A DNA stretch of 11,536 nucleotides from CADEED01 sp035286365. GTDB lineage: Bacteria; Pseudomonadota; Gammaproteobacteria; Steroidobacterales; Steroidobacteraceae. Below, one piece after another: positions 1-5,770 of this stretch. Location: contig DATHJZ010000094.1 of assembly GCA_035286365.1 (NCBI GenBank), positions 1 through 11,536 of the forward strand, in the 5' to 3' direction. Within the stretch, counting starts at the first letter, position 1. Each line of letters begins with the position of its first letter. The translations under genes were made by a program, and so were the position numbers. The notes under the pieces are model-generated. The model did not search any database. It had not been told where the DNA came from and saw only the letters and a list, made by a program, of their open reading frames with translations.

Positions 1-894
1 GAAGAAATCGCCGCGACCATGGATGACCTGCGCGCCGCGAACGTGGACCTGCTGACGCTCGGCCAATACCTGCGTCCGACCAGGCATCACCTCGAAGTGC
101 AGCGCTTCGTGACGCCCGTGCAGTTCGATGAGTATCGCCAATGGGCCCTGGCGAAGGGCTTCCGCGAATGCGTGTCGGGCCCGCTGGTGCGTTCGAGCTA
201 TCGCGCCGAGCAGGCGCTGGCCGGCAACAACGCGGGAATCTCGAATAGTGGTGCCGGAAACCCCTTCCCGGCACCACTCGTCAAGTGGTTAGGCAAGGTC
301 GACTACGAACCCACCTGGCGCGAAATGCAGCGCATCACGGACACACGCGACGCGAACACGCCCGACGAAATCTGGCTGCTCGAGCACCCGCCGGTGTTCA
401 CGCTCGGCCTGAACGCCGACGCAGGCCACGTGCTCGGGGCCGGCGACATCCCGGTGATCAAGATCGATCGCGGCGGCCAGGTCACCTTCCACGGCCCGGG
501 CCAGCTGGTCGTCTATCCACTCATCGATATCCGCCGCGCCGGACTCGGCGTGCGCGACCTGGTCACCGCCATGGAACGCGCCGTCATCGAATACTGCGCG
601 AGCCTCGGCATCGAAGCCGCCACGAAACCCGGCGCGCCGGGCGTCTATGTCGCGGGCCAGAAGATAGGCAGCGTGGGCATCCGCATCCGCCGCGGCGCGA
701 GCTATCACGGCCTTGCTTTCAACGTGAACATGGATCTCGAGCCCTTCGGGCGTATCAATCCCTGCGGCTATGCCGGCCTGCAGATGACGCAGCTCGCTGC
801 GCTCGGACAGCCGGACGCGAGCGTCGAGGCAACCGGGCGCGCGTTTGCGCCGTTCCTGACCGAAGCGCTGGCACGGCTGCGCGCAAAAAGTTGA
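1..894 (+). CDS. lipB: Lipoyl synthase (C-terminal part) fused in frame to octanoyltransferase LipB; 5' partial
   Basis: The frame is open from base 1, so the 5' end lies outside the window. Counting from the in-frame ATG at 19, residues 1-67 are the LipA C-terminus: LTLGQYLRPTRHHL, then GPLVRSSYRAE, whose RSSY serine is the known ligand of the LipA auxiliary iron-sulfur cluster. Residues 68-87 are a linker. Residues 88-291 are a whole LipB domain: RGGQVTFHGPGQ at 151-162, the catalytic lysine in GQKIGSVGIRI (K215) and the catalytic cysteine in RINPCGYAG (C249). LipB moves octanoyl from acyl carrier protein to lipoyl domains, and LipA inserts the two sulfurs. No stop lies between the domains. 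No ATG, GTG or TTG occurs in this frame from 190 to 324, so a separate LipB would have to start at GTG 187 (inside LipA) or at ATG 325 (losing the conserved WLGKVDYEPTW). A true bifunctional protein is favoured; a single-base sequencing error is the main alternative. Confidence 0.85.
   Translation, partial: EEIAATMDDLRAANVDLLTLGQYLRPTRHHLEVQRFVTPVQFDEYRQWALAKGFRECVSGPLVRSSYRAEQALAGNNAGISNSGAGNPFPAPLVKWLGKVDYEPTWREMQRITDTRDANTPDEIWLLEHPPVFTLGLNADAGHVLGAGDIPVIKIDRGGQVTFHGPGQLVVYPLIDIRRAGLGVRDLVTAMERAVIEYCASLGIEAATKPGAPGVYVAGQKIGSVGIRIRRGASYHGLAFNVNMDLEPFGRINPCGYAGLQMTQLAALGQPDASVEATGRAFAPFLTEALARLRAKS
247..278. repeat. 32-base palindrome (REP-like) at the lipA-lipB junction
   Basis: Two perfect 11-base arms, AGTGGTGCCGG (247-257) and CCGGCACCACT (268-278), flank a 10-base loop. 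The element sits exactly between the end of LipA homology and the start of LipB homology and is translated as part of the linker (around SGAGNPFPAPL). Its layout, GTG-C-GG-AACC-CTTC-CGGCAC, resembles dispersed palindromes seen between genes in several proteobacteria, some associated with REP-type tyrosine transposases. That likeness is from memory and was not searched. No second copy is visible in this window. Confidence 0.75.
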
Positions 895-898
895 TCGC

Positions 899-920
899 TG
901 CGGCAGCGAAGACTGCCGCG
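899..920 (+). other. Short stem-loop between lipB and the next gene
   Basis: GCGGCAG (900-906) and CTGCCGC (913-919) form a 7-base perfect stem with a 6-base loop, extendable by one T-G pair. It begins 5 bases after the lipB stop and ends 2 bases before the strong ribosome site of the next gene. No T-run follows, so it is not a classical intrinsic terminator. It could be a weak attenuator, protect an RNA end or influence access to the ribosome site; these roles are guesses. Confidence 0.4.
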
Positions 921-922
921 AG

Positions 923-929
923 AAGGAGG
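923..929 (+). promoter_or_regulatory. Ribosome binding site deciding a TTG start
   Basis: AAGGAGG is a near-perfect Shine-Dalgarno sequence 4 bases before TTG at 934. It supports TTG as the start because no ATG occurs in that frame nearby and the next candidate, GTG 946, would be 16 bases away. Confidence 0.65.
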
Positions 930-933
930 GTCC

Positions 934-1578
934 TTGAAGAAACGAGTGACTCGGTTGCTGGCTCCCCTTTGCCTGCTTGCACTCCAGCATCCATTGCAGG
1001 CGCAGACGCCTGAGAATCCCGATGAACTGCGCGCCATCGATCTGCGGCCGCAGATCGAAAAAGAGGGGACTGGACTGTCGCCCTTGAGTGGCAAGTGCAA
1101 CAAGGACGTATTCCGTATCGCCGACGTCGCGTCGGACCCGCTCAAGGTCGAAGTTCTGCGCGCCAGTCTTGCGCAGCAGTTAGGCCTGGCCGGCGACGGC
1201 AAGACATTGATGGTCCTCAACTGGTCGATCTACTACAACAAGTACTCGGCACCCGGCGGCGCCAAGCTCGGCGGAATCGGCATCCAGGGCTATGCGCTCC
1301 CTGGTTCCAAGGAGAAAAAGGAGAAACGCGGCAGCAAATGCTCGCGCCAGGAATCGGCCGGCGGCTGGTACGAGGGCAGTGAGGTCACGACAACCGCTGC
1401 GCCGCTCGTTTCGGAGTTCTCGGGAACCTTCGGTGGCAAGCCATTCAACGTGCGCATCGTTCACTCGCCTCGCCACAAGATCGAGGGAAAGTTCGCAGGT
1501 GGTACGGACGACACGCAGGAGTTGCTCGACACCGTGCAGGAAACCGCCGAAGCGCTCGCCATGGCCATCGTTCAATAG
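934..1578 (+). CDS. Hypothetical exported protein
   Basis: I do not recognise the family. The TTG start gives a 214-residue protein whose N-terminus is a typical Sec signal peptide: basic MKKR, a hydrophobic stretch around residues 8-18, and likely cleavage after LQA (about residue 23). There is no lipobox, so the mature protein is probably free in the periplasm or secreted. It has two cysteines after the signal (C55 in SGKCNK and C136 in GSKCSR) that could form one disulfide. A lysine-rich stretch at 125-135 (GSKEKKEKRGS) looks like an exposed loop. No membrane segment follows the signal. The last 25 residues look helical. The gene lies 39 bases after lipB and 3 bases before the next gene, so it is probably cotranscribed with at least the latter. 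No link to lipoate is evident. Confidence 0.75.
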   Translation: MKKRVTRLLAPLCLLALQHPLQAQTPENPDELRAIDLRPQIEKEGTGLSPLSGKCNKDVFRIADVASDPLKVEVLRASLAQQLGLAGDGKTLMVLNWSIYYNKYSAPGGAKLGGIGIQGYALPGSKEKKEKRGSKCSRQESAGGWYEGSEVTTTAAPLVSEFSGTFGGKPFNVRIVHSPRHKIEGKFAGGTDDTQELLDTVQETAEALAMAIVQ

Positions 1579-1581
1579 CGC

Positions 1582-1965
1582 GTGCGCTACTTCGCCAAGC
1601 TGTCACCCGGCAAGATCGTGCTGTGGTGCTTTCTCATCTGGTATCTCGCGACCGTGATTCATCACTTCGATCCGGCGCCTGCGATCTGGCTGAACGCGCT
1701 TGGTATCAGCGCGATCATCGGTCTCGCGCTCTATCTATCCGTGCGTGAACCCGGAAAACCGCCGCCCGATCGCTGGACGATCGTGCGGCTGTTCCTCATG
1801 CCCTTCTGCGTGTCGAGCTTCTCGCAGCTCATCAAGGGCAAGGGCTTCGTGCTGGTGTTCCCGCCGGACCTGCACGAGAACGCGATTTCGCTCGCCGCCT
1901 GCGCCGTATTCGCAATCGTGGTCCTGGCGATCAAGCGCATCGCCGCGCCGCAGGGTGCCGGCTGA
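1582..1965 (+). CDS. Small hypothetical inner-membrane protein
   Basis: This 127-residue protein has about four hydrophobic segments: roughly residues 10-27 (KIVLWCFLIWYLATVIHH), 33-54, 66-84 (RLFLMPFCVSSFSQLI) and 101-119. Short basic loops and a basic C-terminus suggest an integral inner-membrane protein. It starts at GTG 1582, only 3 bases after the preceding stop and with no clear ribosome site, so translation probably depends on the upstream gene. Similar small conserved membrane proteins with a LFLMPFCVSSFSQLIKGKGF-like core seem familiar from other proteobacteria, but I know of no assigned function. It ends 23 bases from the convergent stop of the NTF2-like gene. Confidence 0.75.
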   Translation: MRYFAKLSPGKIVLWCFLIWYLATVIHHFDPAPAIWLNALGISAIIGLALYLSVREPGKPPPDRWTIVRLFLMPFCVSSFSQLIKGKGFVLVFPPDLHENAISLAACAVFAIVVLAIKRIAAPQGAG

Positions 1966-1988
1966 GGAAAGCGGGGAGAATCCGCGCG

Positions 1989-2420
1989 CTACTTCTGCGC
2001 GGGCAATGGCGTCTGCTGGTAGAACACGCCTTTCCAGCCGTCTTCGCGGCAACGGTACAGGGTCGAGACGAAGAACTCCGCGGGTTCTCTGCCGGCCGCT
2101 TCGAACGTTGCACGGTACGTCACGAGCCCGGCGTCTTCACCGAGCGCGATCGCGCGGGTGTCTTCGACCTTCGAGCTCTTGAACGTCTTGCCGTCCTTCA
2201 TGCCCGCGAGGATCTGCTGCTTGTTGAACACGCCGAACGGCGTCACGCCGATGGCATCCTCGGATAGATAGTCGGCGTAAAAAGCCACGTCGCCCTTTTC
2301 GGTCGCGCGGATGGCGGCCGACTTGAGCGCCAGCAACACGGCTTCGATCTCGGGAACGGCGTGGCTGGCGTCGGCGGTGGACCCGCGCAGGGCATCCGGA
2401 AAATTGCTGAGGTGCGACAT
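1989..2420 (-). CDS. NTF2-like / DUF4440 (SnoaL-type) protein
   Basis: This 143-residue protein has the look of the NTF2-like cone fold: an N-terminal helix pair (PEIEAVLLALKSAAIRATEKGDVAFYADYLSEDAI), the GVFNKQQILAGMKDG stretch, then alternating beta strands ending in FFVSTLYRCREDGWKGVFYQQTP. The pattern is typical of DUF4440/SnoaL-like proteins, a family of small ligand-binding or enzyme-like proteins for which sequence alone rarely gives the substrate. There is no signal peptide, so it is probably cytoplasmic. ATG 2420 is chosen over an upstream in-frame start at 2471 because AAGGAG lies 5 bases before it. The gene is 106 bases beyond ybeD on the same strand and convergent with the lip block. 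It may have its own promoter. It is not a usual member of this cell-wall locus. Confidence 0.8.
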   Translation of the reverse strand: MSHLSNFPDALRGSTADASHAVPEIEAVLLALKSAAIRATEKGDVAFYADYLSEDAIGVTPFGVFNKQQILAGMKDGKTFKSSKVEDTRAIALGEDAGLVTYRATFEAAGREPAEFFVSTLYRCREDGWKGVFYQQTPLPAQK

Positions 2421-2425
2421 GAGCG

Positions 2426-2431
2426 CTCCTT
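2426..2431 (-). promoter_or_regulatory. Ribosome binding site of the NTF2-like gene
   Basis: On the minus strand AAGGAG lies 5 bases before ATG 2420. It decides the start in favour of the shorter protein. Confidence 0.65.
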
Positions 2432-2449
2432 GAGCACGAGAGGGCGCAA

Positions 2450-2478
2450 AGTTTACTGCCGCGCGCCGCACGGATCAG
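2450..2478 (-). promoter_or_regulatory. Weak candidate promoter for the NTF2-like gene
   Basis: Minus strand: CTGATC (2478-2473) as a -35 (3 of 6 matches to TTGACA), 17-base spacer, TAAACT (2455-2450) as a -10 (4 of 6 matches to TATAAT). It would give a leader of about 20-25 bases that contains the AAGGAG site. The match is poor and could be chance; position is the main argument. Confidence 0.22.
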
Positions 2479-2485
2479 CGGCGAA

Positions 2486-2506
2486 GTCCGACGTTTGTTG
2501 TCGGAC
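2486..2506 (-). terminator. Stem-loop after ybeD, possible end of the cell-wall operon
   Basis: GTCCGAC and GTCGGAC form a perfect 7-base stem with a 7-base loop, beginning 20 bases after the ybeD stop. On the minus strand it is followed by TTCGCC rather than a T-run, so if it ends transcription it does so weakly or with help. It lies upstream of the proposed NTF2-like promoter, which suits a boundary between two units. Confidence 0.35.
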
Positions 2507-2526
2507 GATGCACCCGGCACCGACTC

Positions 2527-2802
2527 TCAGATCAGCATGATCACGCCCTTCGCCTTCTGCAGCGCATTGGCGAGGCCCACGACCTGCTCCTTGCTCTGCG
2601 CGGTGATGGTGTACGTGATCGACAGGAAGTGATGCTGATTGCTTTCGCGTTCCTTGATCTGTTCGTCGGTGAGATCGGGCGCATGCTGGCGCACGATCGC
2701 GTCGATGTCGGCGCGCGTCATCTCGTCGCGGCGCCCCACGACCTTGATGGGATACGCCAGCGGAAACTTGAGCAGTTCTTCTGCAGGGGGCTCGTCTACC
2801 AC
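2527..2802 (-). CDS. ybeD: YbeD / DUF493 family protein
   Basis: This 91-residue protein matches the YbeD/DUF493 family in size (E. coli YbeD is 87) and pattern: LLKFPLAYPIKVVG at the N-terminus, IVRQHAPD, then SNQHHFLSITYTITAQSKEQV and a C-terminal helix ending in a short hydrophobic strand. The fold is ACT-like, and a regulatory role is often proposed, but the function is not settled. The best start is GTG 2802, which overlaps the last 7 bases of the aminotransferase gene; GAGG lies 12 bases upstream, a rather long spacing. The open frame continues much further upstream, but that part is only the shadow of the aminotransferase gene. In many relatives ybeD is followed directly by lipB; here it is followed by the NTF2-like gene. 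Confidence 0.88.
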   Translation of the reverse strand: MVDEPPAEELLKFPLAYPIKVVGRRDEMTRADIDAIVRQHAPDLTDEQIKERESNQHHFLSITYTITAQSKEQVVGLANALQKAKGVIMLI

Positions 2803-3674
2803 GGCGACGCCGCAACCTCGCGCTTGTATGCCTGATACGCGTCGAACAACTTGCGCCACACCGGGCCGGGTTTGCCGCTGCCGACGGGCTTGCCGTCGAG
2901 CAGCGTCACGGGCTGCACCTCGCGCGTCGCGGCGCCAATGAGGATCTCGTCCGCCCCACGCAGCTCCGCTTCGGCAATGGGCGTCGAGCGCCACTGCACG
3001 CCGGCCTTCAGCGCGACTTCTTCGATGACACCGCGCGTGGTGCCGGGCAGCAGCTTCCAGGAATTGGGAGGCGTGCGCAGCTCTCCGCCGATGACCACGT
3101 GCACGCTCGCTGCGCTGGCGTCGGTCAACAACCCGTCGCGAATCAGGATGGTCTCCGTCGCATCGGCATCCACGGCGAGCTGGCGCAGCAGCACGTTGGC
3201 GAGTATCGACACGGACTTGATGTCGCAACGCGCCCAGCGTGTGTCGACCGCGGTGACCGCCGGCAGACCGTTTTCCTGCCAACCCGCACGCGAGGTCGGC
3301 CACGGCGATGCGAACGCGAAGACGGTGCGCGCCACGTCGGGCAATGGTGCATGGTTGCGGCCGAACTCGGCGCCGCGCGTCACCTGGACGTAAATGTAGA
3401 GATCTGCGGCGGTGCCGCCGTTGCGCTCGATCAATTCGCGATAGATTTCGCGCCACGCCTCGCGTGCCAGCGGATCGTCCATGCGGATTTCCTTGAGGCT
3501 GCGCGTGAGACGGTCGTGGTGTTGCTGGAAGCGGAACGGCCGTCCGCCGTACACCGGGGTGACTTCGTACGCGCCGTCCGAATACAGGAAGCCGCGATCG
3601 AGCGGCGAGATTTTGGCGTCCCGCAGTGGTAGAAACTCATCGTTCAGGAAGCAGATCGGCAGCGGCTCACCCAT
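2796..3674 (-). CDS. dat: D-amino acid aminotransferase (PLP fold type IV)
   Basis: This 292-residue protein interconverts D-amino acids and 2-oxo acids using pyridoxal phosphate, in the cytoplasm. Motifs match the Bacillus D-amino acid aminotransferase: SPLDRGFLYSDGAYEV (24-38) with the substrate-carboxylate tyrosine Y36, the R-N-H triplet (R106, H108) matching the R98/H100 carboxylate trap, and RWARCDIKSVSIL with PLP lysine K153. The trap residues favour this activity over branched-chain aminotransferase or aminodeoxychorismate lyase, which remain alternatives. In LLTDASAAS (182-190) an aspartate (D185) stands where the family usually has the glutamate that contacts the PLP ring nitrogen. 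The start ATG 3674 lies 4 bases after the dacA stop, with GAGG 7 bases before it. Its place beside a DD-carboxypeptidase gene suggests use of released D-alanine, or supply of D-glutamate; this is inferred. Confidence 0.85.
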   Translation of the reverse strand: MGEPLPICFLNDEFLPLRDAKISPLDRGFLYSDGAYEVTPVYGGRPFRFQQHHDRLTRSLKEIRMDDPLAREAWREIYRELIERNGGTAADLYIYVQVTRGAEFGRNHAPLPDVARTVFAFASPWPTSRAGWQENGLPAVTAVDTRWARCDIKSVSILANVLLRQLAVDADATETILIRDGLLTDASAASVHVVIGGELRTPPNSWKLLPGTTRGVIEEVALKAGVQWRSTPIAEAELRGADEILIGAATREVQPVTLLDGKPVGSGKPGPVWRKLFDAYQAYKREVAASPW

Positions 3675-3678
3675 CTAT

Positions 3679-4815
3679 CTACCTCATCCAGAGAGAAATC
3701 CCGTCCACCATGCGCGTCCACCAGCCACCTTCCGGCACCGCTGCCTGCGCCACCAGCGGCACGCGCGCAATGATTTCCTTGCCATCGCTGATCGTCAGTT
3801 CGCCGAGCGGCTGACCCGCCTTGATGGGAGCCACCACCGGTTCTTTCACCGTGGCAGTGGTGCTGAGCGTTCCGGCCGAACCGCGGCCGATCGTCACCCA
3901 CACGTCGCGCGCCGGCACCAGCGTGACGCGCTCCGACTCGCCCTTGTACACCTCGGGCTTCAACACCACGTCGCCTGCGCCCTTGACCTTCACGGTTTCG
4001 AAAAAGGTGAAGCCGTAATTGAGCAGCGCGGCGCTGGCGTCTTCGCGGGCCTTGAACGATTTCGTCCCGAGCACCACCGAGATCAGGCGCGTATCGCCGC
4101 GCTTGGCAGAGGTTGCCAGGCAGTAGCCGGCGCTTTCCGTGTGGCCGGTCTTGATGCCGTCGACCGACGGATCGCGGGCCAACATCCCATTGCGGTTTTG
4201 CTGCTTGATGCCGCCGTACTCGAACTCGCGCAGGGAATACCACTTGTATTCTTCCGGGTAGTCGCGGATCAGTATGCGCGACAGCGATGCGATGTCGTGC
4301 GCGCTCATGTAGTGAGTCGGTCCCGGCAGCCCGGAGCTGTCGTTGAAGTGCGTGTTCTTGAGGCCGAGCTCGGCCGCGTAGGTGTTCATCATCTGCACGA
4401 AGCCGTCTTCGGTGCCGCCTACTTTCTCGGCCAGGGCGATGGTCGCGTCATTGCCCGACTGCACGATCATGCCCTTGACGAGCACGTCGACCGGAATCTG
4501 CGTGCCCACCTGTGCGAAGGTGCGCGACCCTTCCGCCTTCCACGCGCGTTCGCTGATGACGACGTTGTCGGAGAGGCTCAGGCGCTTTTCCTTGAGCGCG
4601 CGGAACACGACGTAGCCGGTCATGAGCTTGGTGATGCTGGCCGGTTCCATCTGCGCTTCTGCCTTGTCGGCGGCGAGCACGCGGCCGCTCTGGAAGTCGA
4701 TGAGCACGTAGGCGCGGGCATCGATGGCAGGCGGTTTGGGAACGGGGACCGCGGGATACGCGGTGGAGGAGAAGACACAGACTGCAAGGAACGAAATCAG
4801 CCGGGATGACGGCAT
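3679..4815 (-). CDS. dacA: D-alanyl-D-alanine carboxypeptidase (PBP5/6 family)
   Basis: This 378-residue penicillin-binding protein removes the terminal D-alanine from peptidoglycan pentapeptides in the periplasm. It has an N-terminal signal peptide (SRLISFLAVCVFSSTAYPA, cleavage about residue 22). The active-site triads are in order: SITK at 60-63 (nucleophile S60), SGN at 120-122 and KTG at 222-224. The PBP5 C-terminal beta domain follows (from about residue 280), and the last residues, GGWWTRMVDGISLWMR, form the usual amphipathic helix that tethers the protein to the outer face of the inner membrane. Length fits the family. The start ATG 4815 has GGAG about 9 bases upstream. A gap of 64 bases separates it from rlpA; a TACAAT there could be a -10 box, but it has no partner -35. 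The orthologue is called dacC in pseudomonads. Confidence 0.95.
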   Translation of the reverse strand: MPSSRLISFLAVCVFSSTAYPAVPVPKPPAIDARAYVLIDFQSGRVLAADKAEAQMEPASITKLMTGYVVFRALKEKRLSLSDNVVISERAWKAEGSRTFAQVGTQIPVDVLVKGMIVQSGNDATIALAEKVGGTEDGFVQMMNTYAAELGLKNTHFNDSSGLPGPTHYMSAHDIASLSRILIRDYPEEYKWYSLREFEYGGIKQQNRNGMLARDPSVDGIKTGHTESAGYCLATSAKRGDTRLISVVLGTKSFKAREDASAALLNYGFTFFETVKVKGAGDVVLKPEVYKGESERVTLVPARDVWVTIGRGSAGTLSTTATVKEPVVAPIKAGQPLGELTISDGKEIIARVPLVAQAAVPEGGWWTRMVDGISLWMR

Positions 4816-4879
4816 CGCGCGAGGCTCCGGAACGTAGTCAGGGCCGCGATTGTACGCCGAACCCTCATTATCCTGCGCT

Positions 4880-5770
4880 TCAGTCGGTCAGCAGGCGCGC
4901 GTCGGTAATGCCGAGTTCGCGCAGTCGTTTCATGTTGAGGTCGAATTCCTCGATGCTCGCGAAGGGACCGACGCGCACGCGGTGCAGCGCTTTGTCATTG
5001 CGCGGAATCTCGTCCAGGCTCGCGAGCTCGAGGCCCGCGGCCAGCAGGATCTCGACGCGGCGGCGCGCATTTTCGTGGTCGGTGAACACTCCTGCCTGGA
5101 TGAACATCGCCGGCGCGCCGGGTGACTTCGCGGCGTTGACCACGGTGACCGGCGGCGCGGCCGGTGGCGGCACCGTTCCCGGTGGAAACGCGGAACCCGA
5201 ACCGGCGACCGCCGGCGCGGTGCCGGGCGCTGTTCCCTGAGAAATGACGCGCACTTCGACCGGCGCTGTGCCCTGCAGCAGCATGTCGAGCTTGGCCGCT
5301 GCGGTGTAGGACAAGTCGATGATGCGATCGCCAACGAAAGGTCCGCGATCGTTGATGCGCACGATGACCTTCTTGCCGTTGCGCAGGTTCGTCACCTCCG
5401 CATAAGCCGGCAGCGGCAGCGTCTTGTGCGCAGCCGTCATCGCGTACATGTCGTATGGCTCACCCATCGAAGTCGACGCGGCATGAAAGCCGGGGCCATA
5501 CCACGACGCCGTGCCGCGCTCGACCCAGCCCGCGGATGACGCCATGACGTAATAACGCTTGCCGAACACTTCGTAGAACGGCGGGTTGCCGCGCGTGCCG
5601 CGCGGCTCAGCGCGCGGCACTGCGTCGGGAATGTTGAGCACGTCGGGCGGCACGGCCGGCACAGTCGAGCCCGAGGGAATGCTGGCGCGAGGTTTTTCCG
5701 GCTGGCGGCGCGCGAGACTGCAACCGCTGAGCGCGAGCGCAACGCACACGAGGACGAGGGCTGTCCGCAT
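4880..5770 (-). CDS. rlpA: Septal ring lytic transglycosylase RlpA (lipoprotein)
   Basis: This 296-residue outer-membrane lipoprotein cuts glycan strands lacking stem peptides. The signal peptide ends in a lipobox, LSGC, with the lipidated cysteine at residue 17. A double-psi beta-barrel domain spans about residues 85-176: GTASWYGPGFHA, then GEPYDM (E104), TAAHKTLP (H115) and RINDRGPF (D141), which keep the residues held to be catalytic in RlpA. A proline/alanine-rich linker (about 178-218) leads to a C-terminal SPOR domain (219-296) that would bind denuded glycans at the septum. The stretch HAASTSMGE differs from the common HGRKTANGE. The start ATG 5770 shares its A with the mltB stop (TGATG); a TTG one codon upstream is less likely. 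No ribosome site is seen, so translation is probably coupled. Confidence 0.92.
   Translation of the reverse strand: MRTALVLVCVALALSGCSLARRQPEKPRASIPSGSTVPAVPPDVLNIPDAVPRAEPRGTRGNPPFYEVFGKRYYVMASSAGWVERGTASWYGPGFHAASTSMGEPYDMYAMTAAHKTLPLPAYAEVTNLRNGKKVIVRINDRGPFVGDRIIDLSYTAAAKLDMLLQGTAPVEVRVISQGTAPGTAPAVAGSGSAFPPGTVPPPAAPPVTVVNAAKSPGAPAMFIQAGVFTDHENARRRVEILLAAGLELASLDEIPRNDKALHRVRVGPFASIEEFDLNMKRLRELGITDARLLTD

Noticed and set aside
285..1013. A + strand frame overlapping lipB, and a minus-strand frame 289-990
   Set aside because: Both are shadows of LipB, whose catalytic motifs lie in the other frame.
1966..2002. CCGCGC/GCGCGG inverted repeat near the convergent stops, considered as a two-way terminator
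   Set aside because: The stem is 6 bases, partly inside the NTF2-like coding region, and has no T-run on either side; chance is likely at this GC content.
2511..2524. CCCGGCACC resembling one arm of the 247-278 palindrome
   Set aside because: Only 8-9 bases match and there is no second arm; expected by chance in GC-rich sequence.
2803..3456. An apparent 309-residue form of YbeD
   Set aside because: The upstream part is the aminotransferase gene in another frame; YbeD homology starts only after GTG 2802.
3481..4809. A 442-codon open frame on the + strand across dat and dacA
   Set aside because: It is antisense to two well-supported genes; low-complexity R/A/H-rich translation and no plausible start context.
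4816..4879. TACAAT (and GATAAT) between rlpA and dacA as a promoter
   Set aside because: No acceptable -35 hexamer lies 16-18 bases upstream of TACAAT, so it is not listed as a feature; an internal promoter for dacA remains possible.
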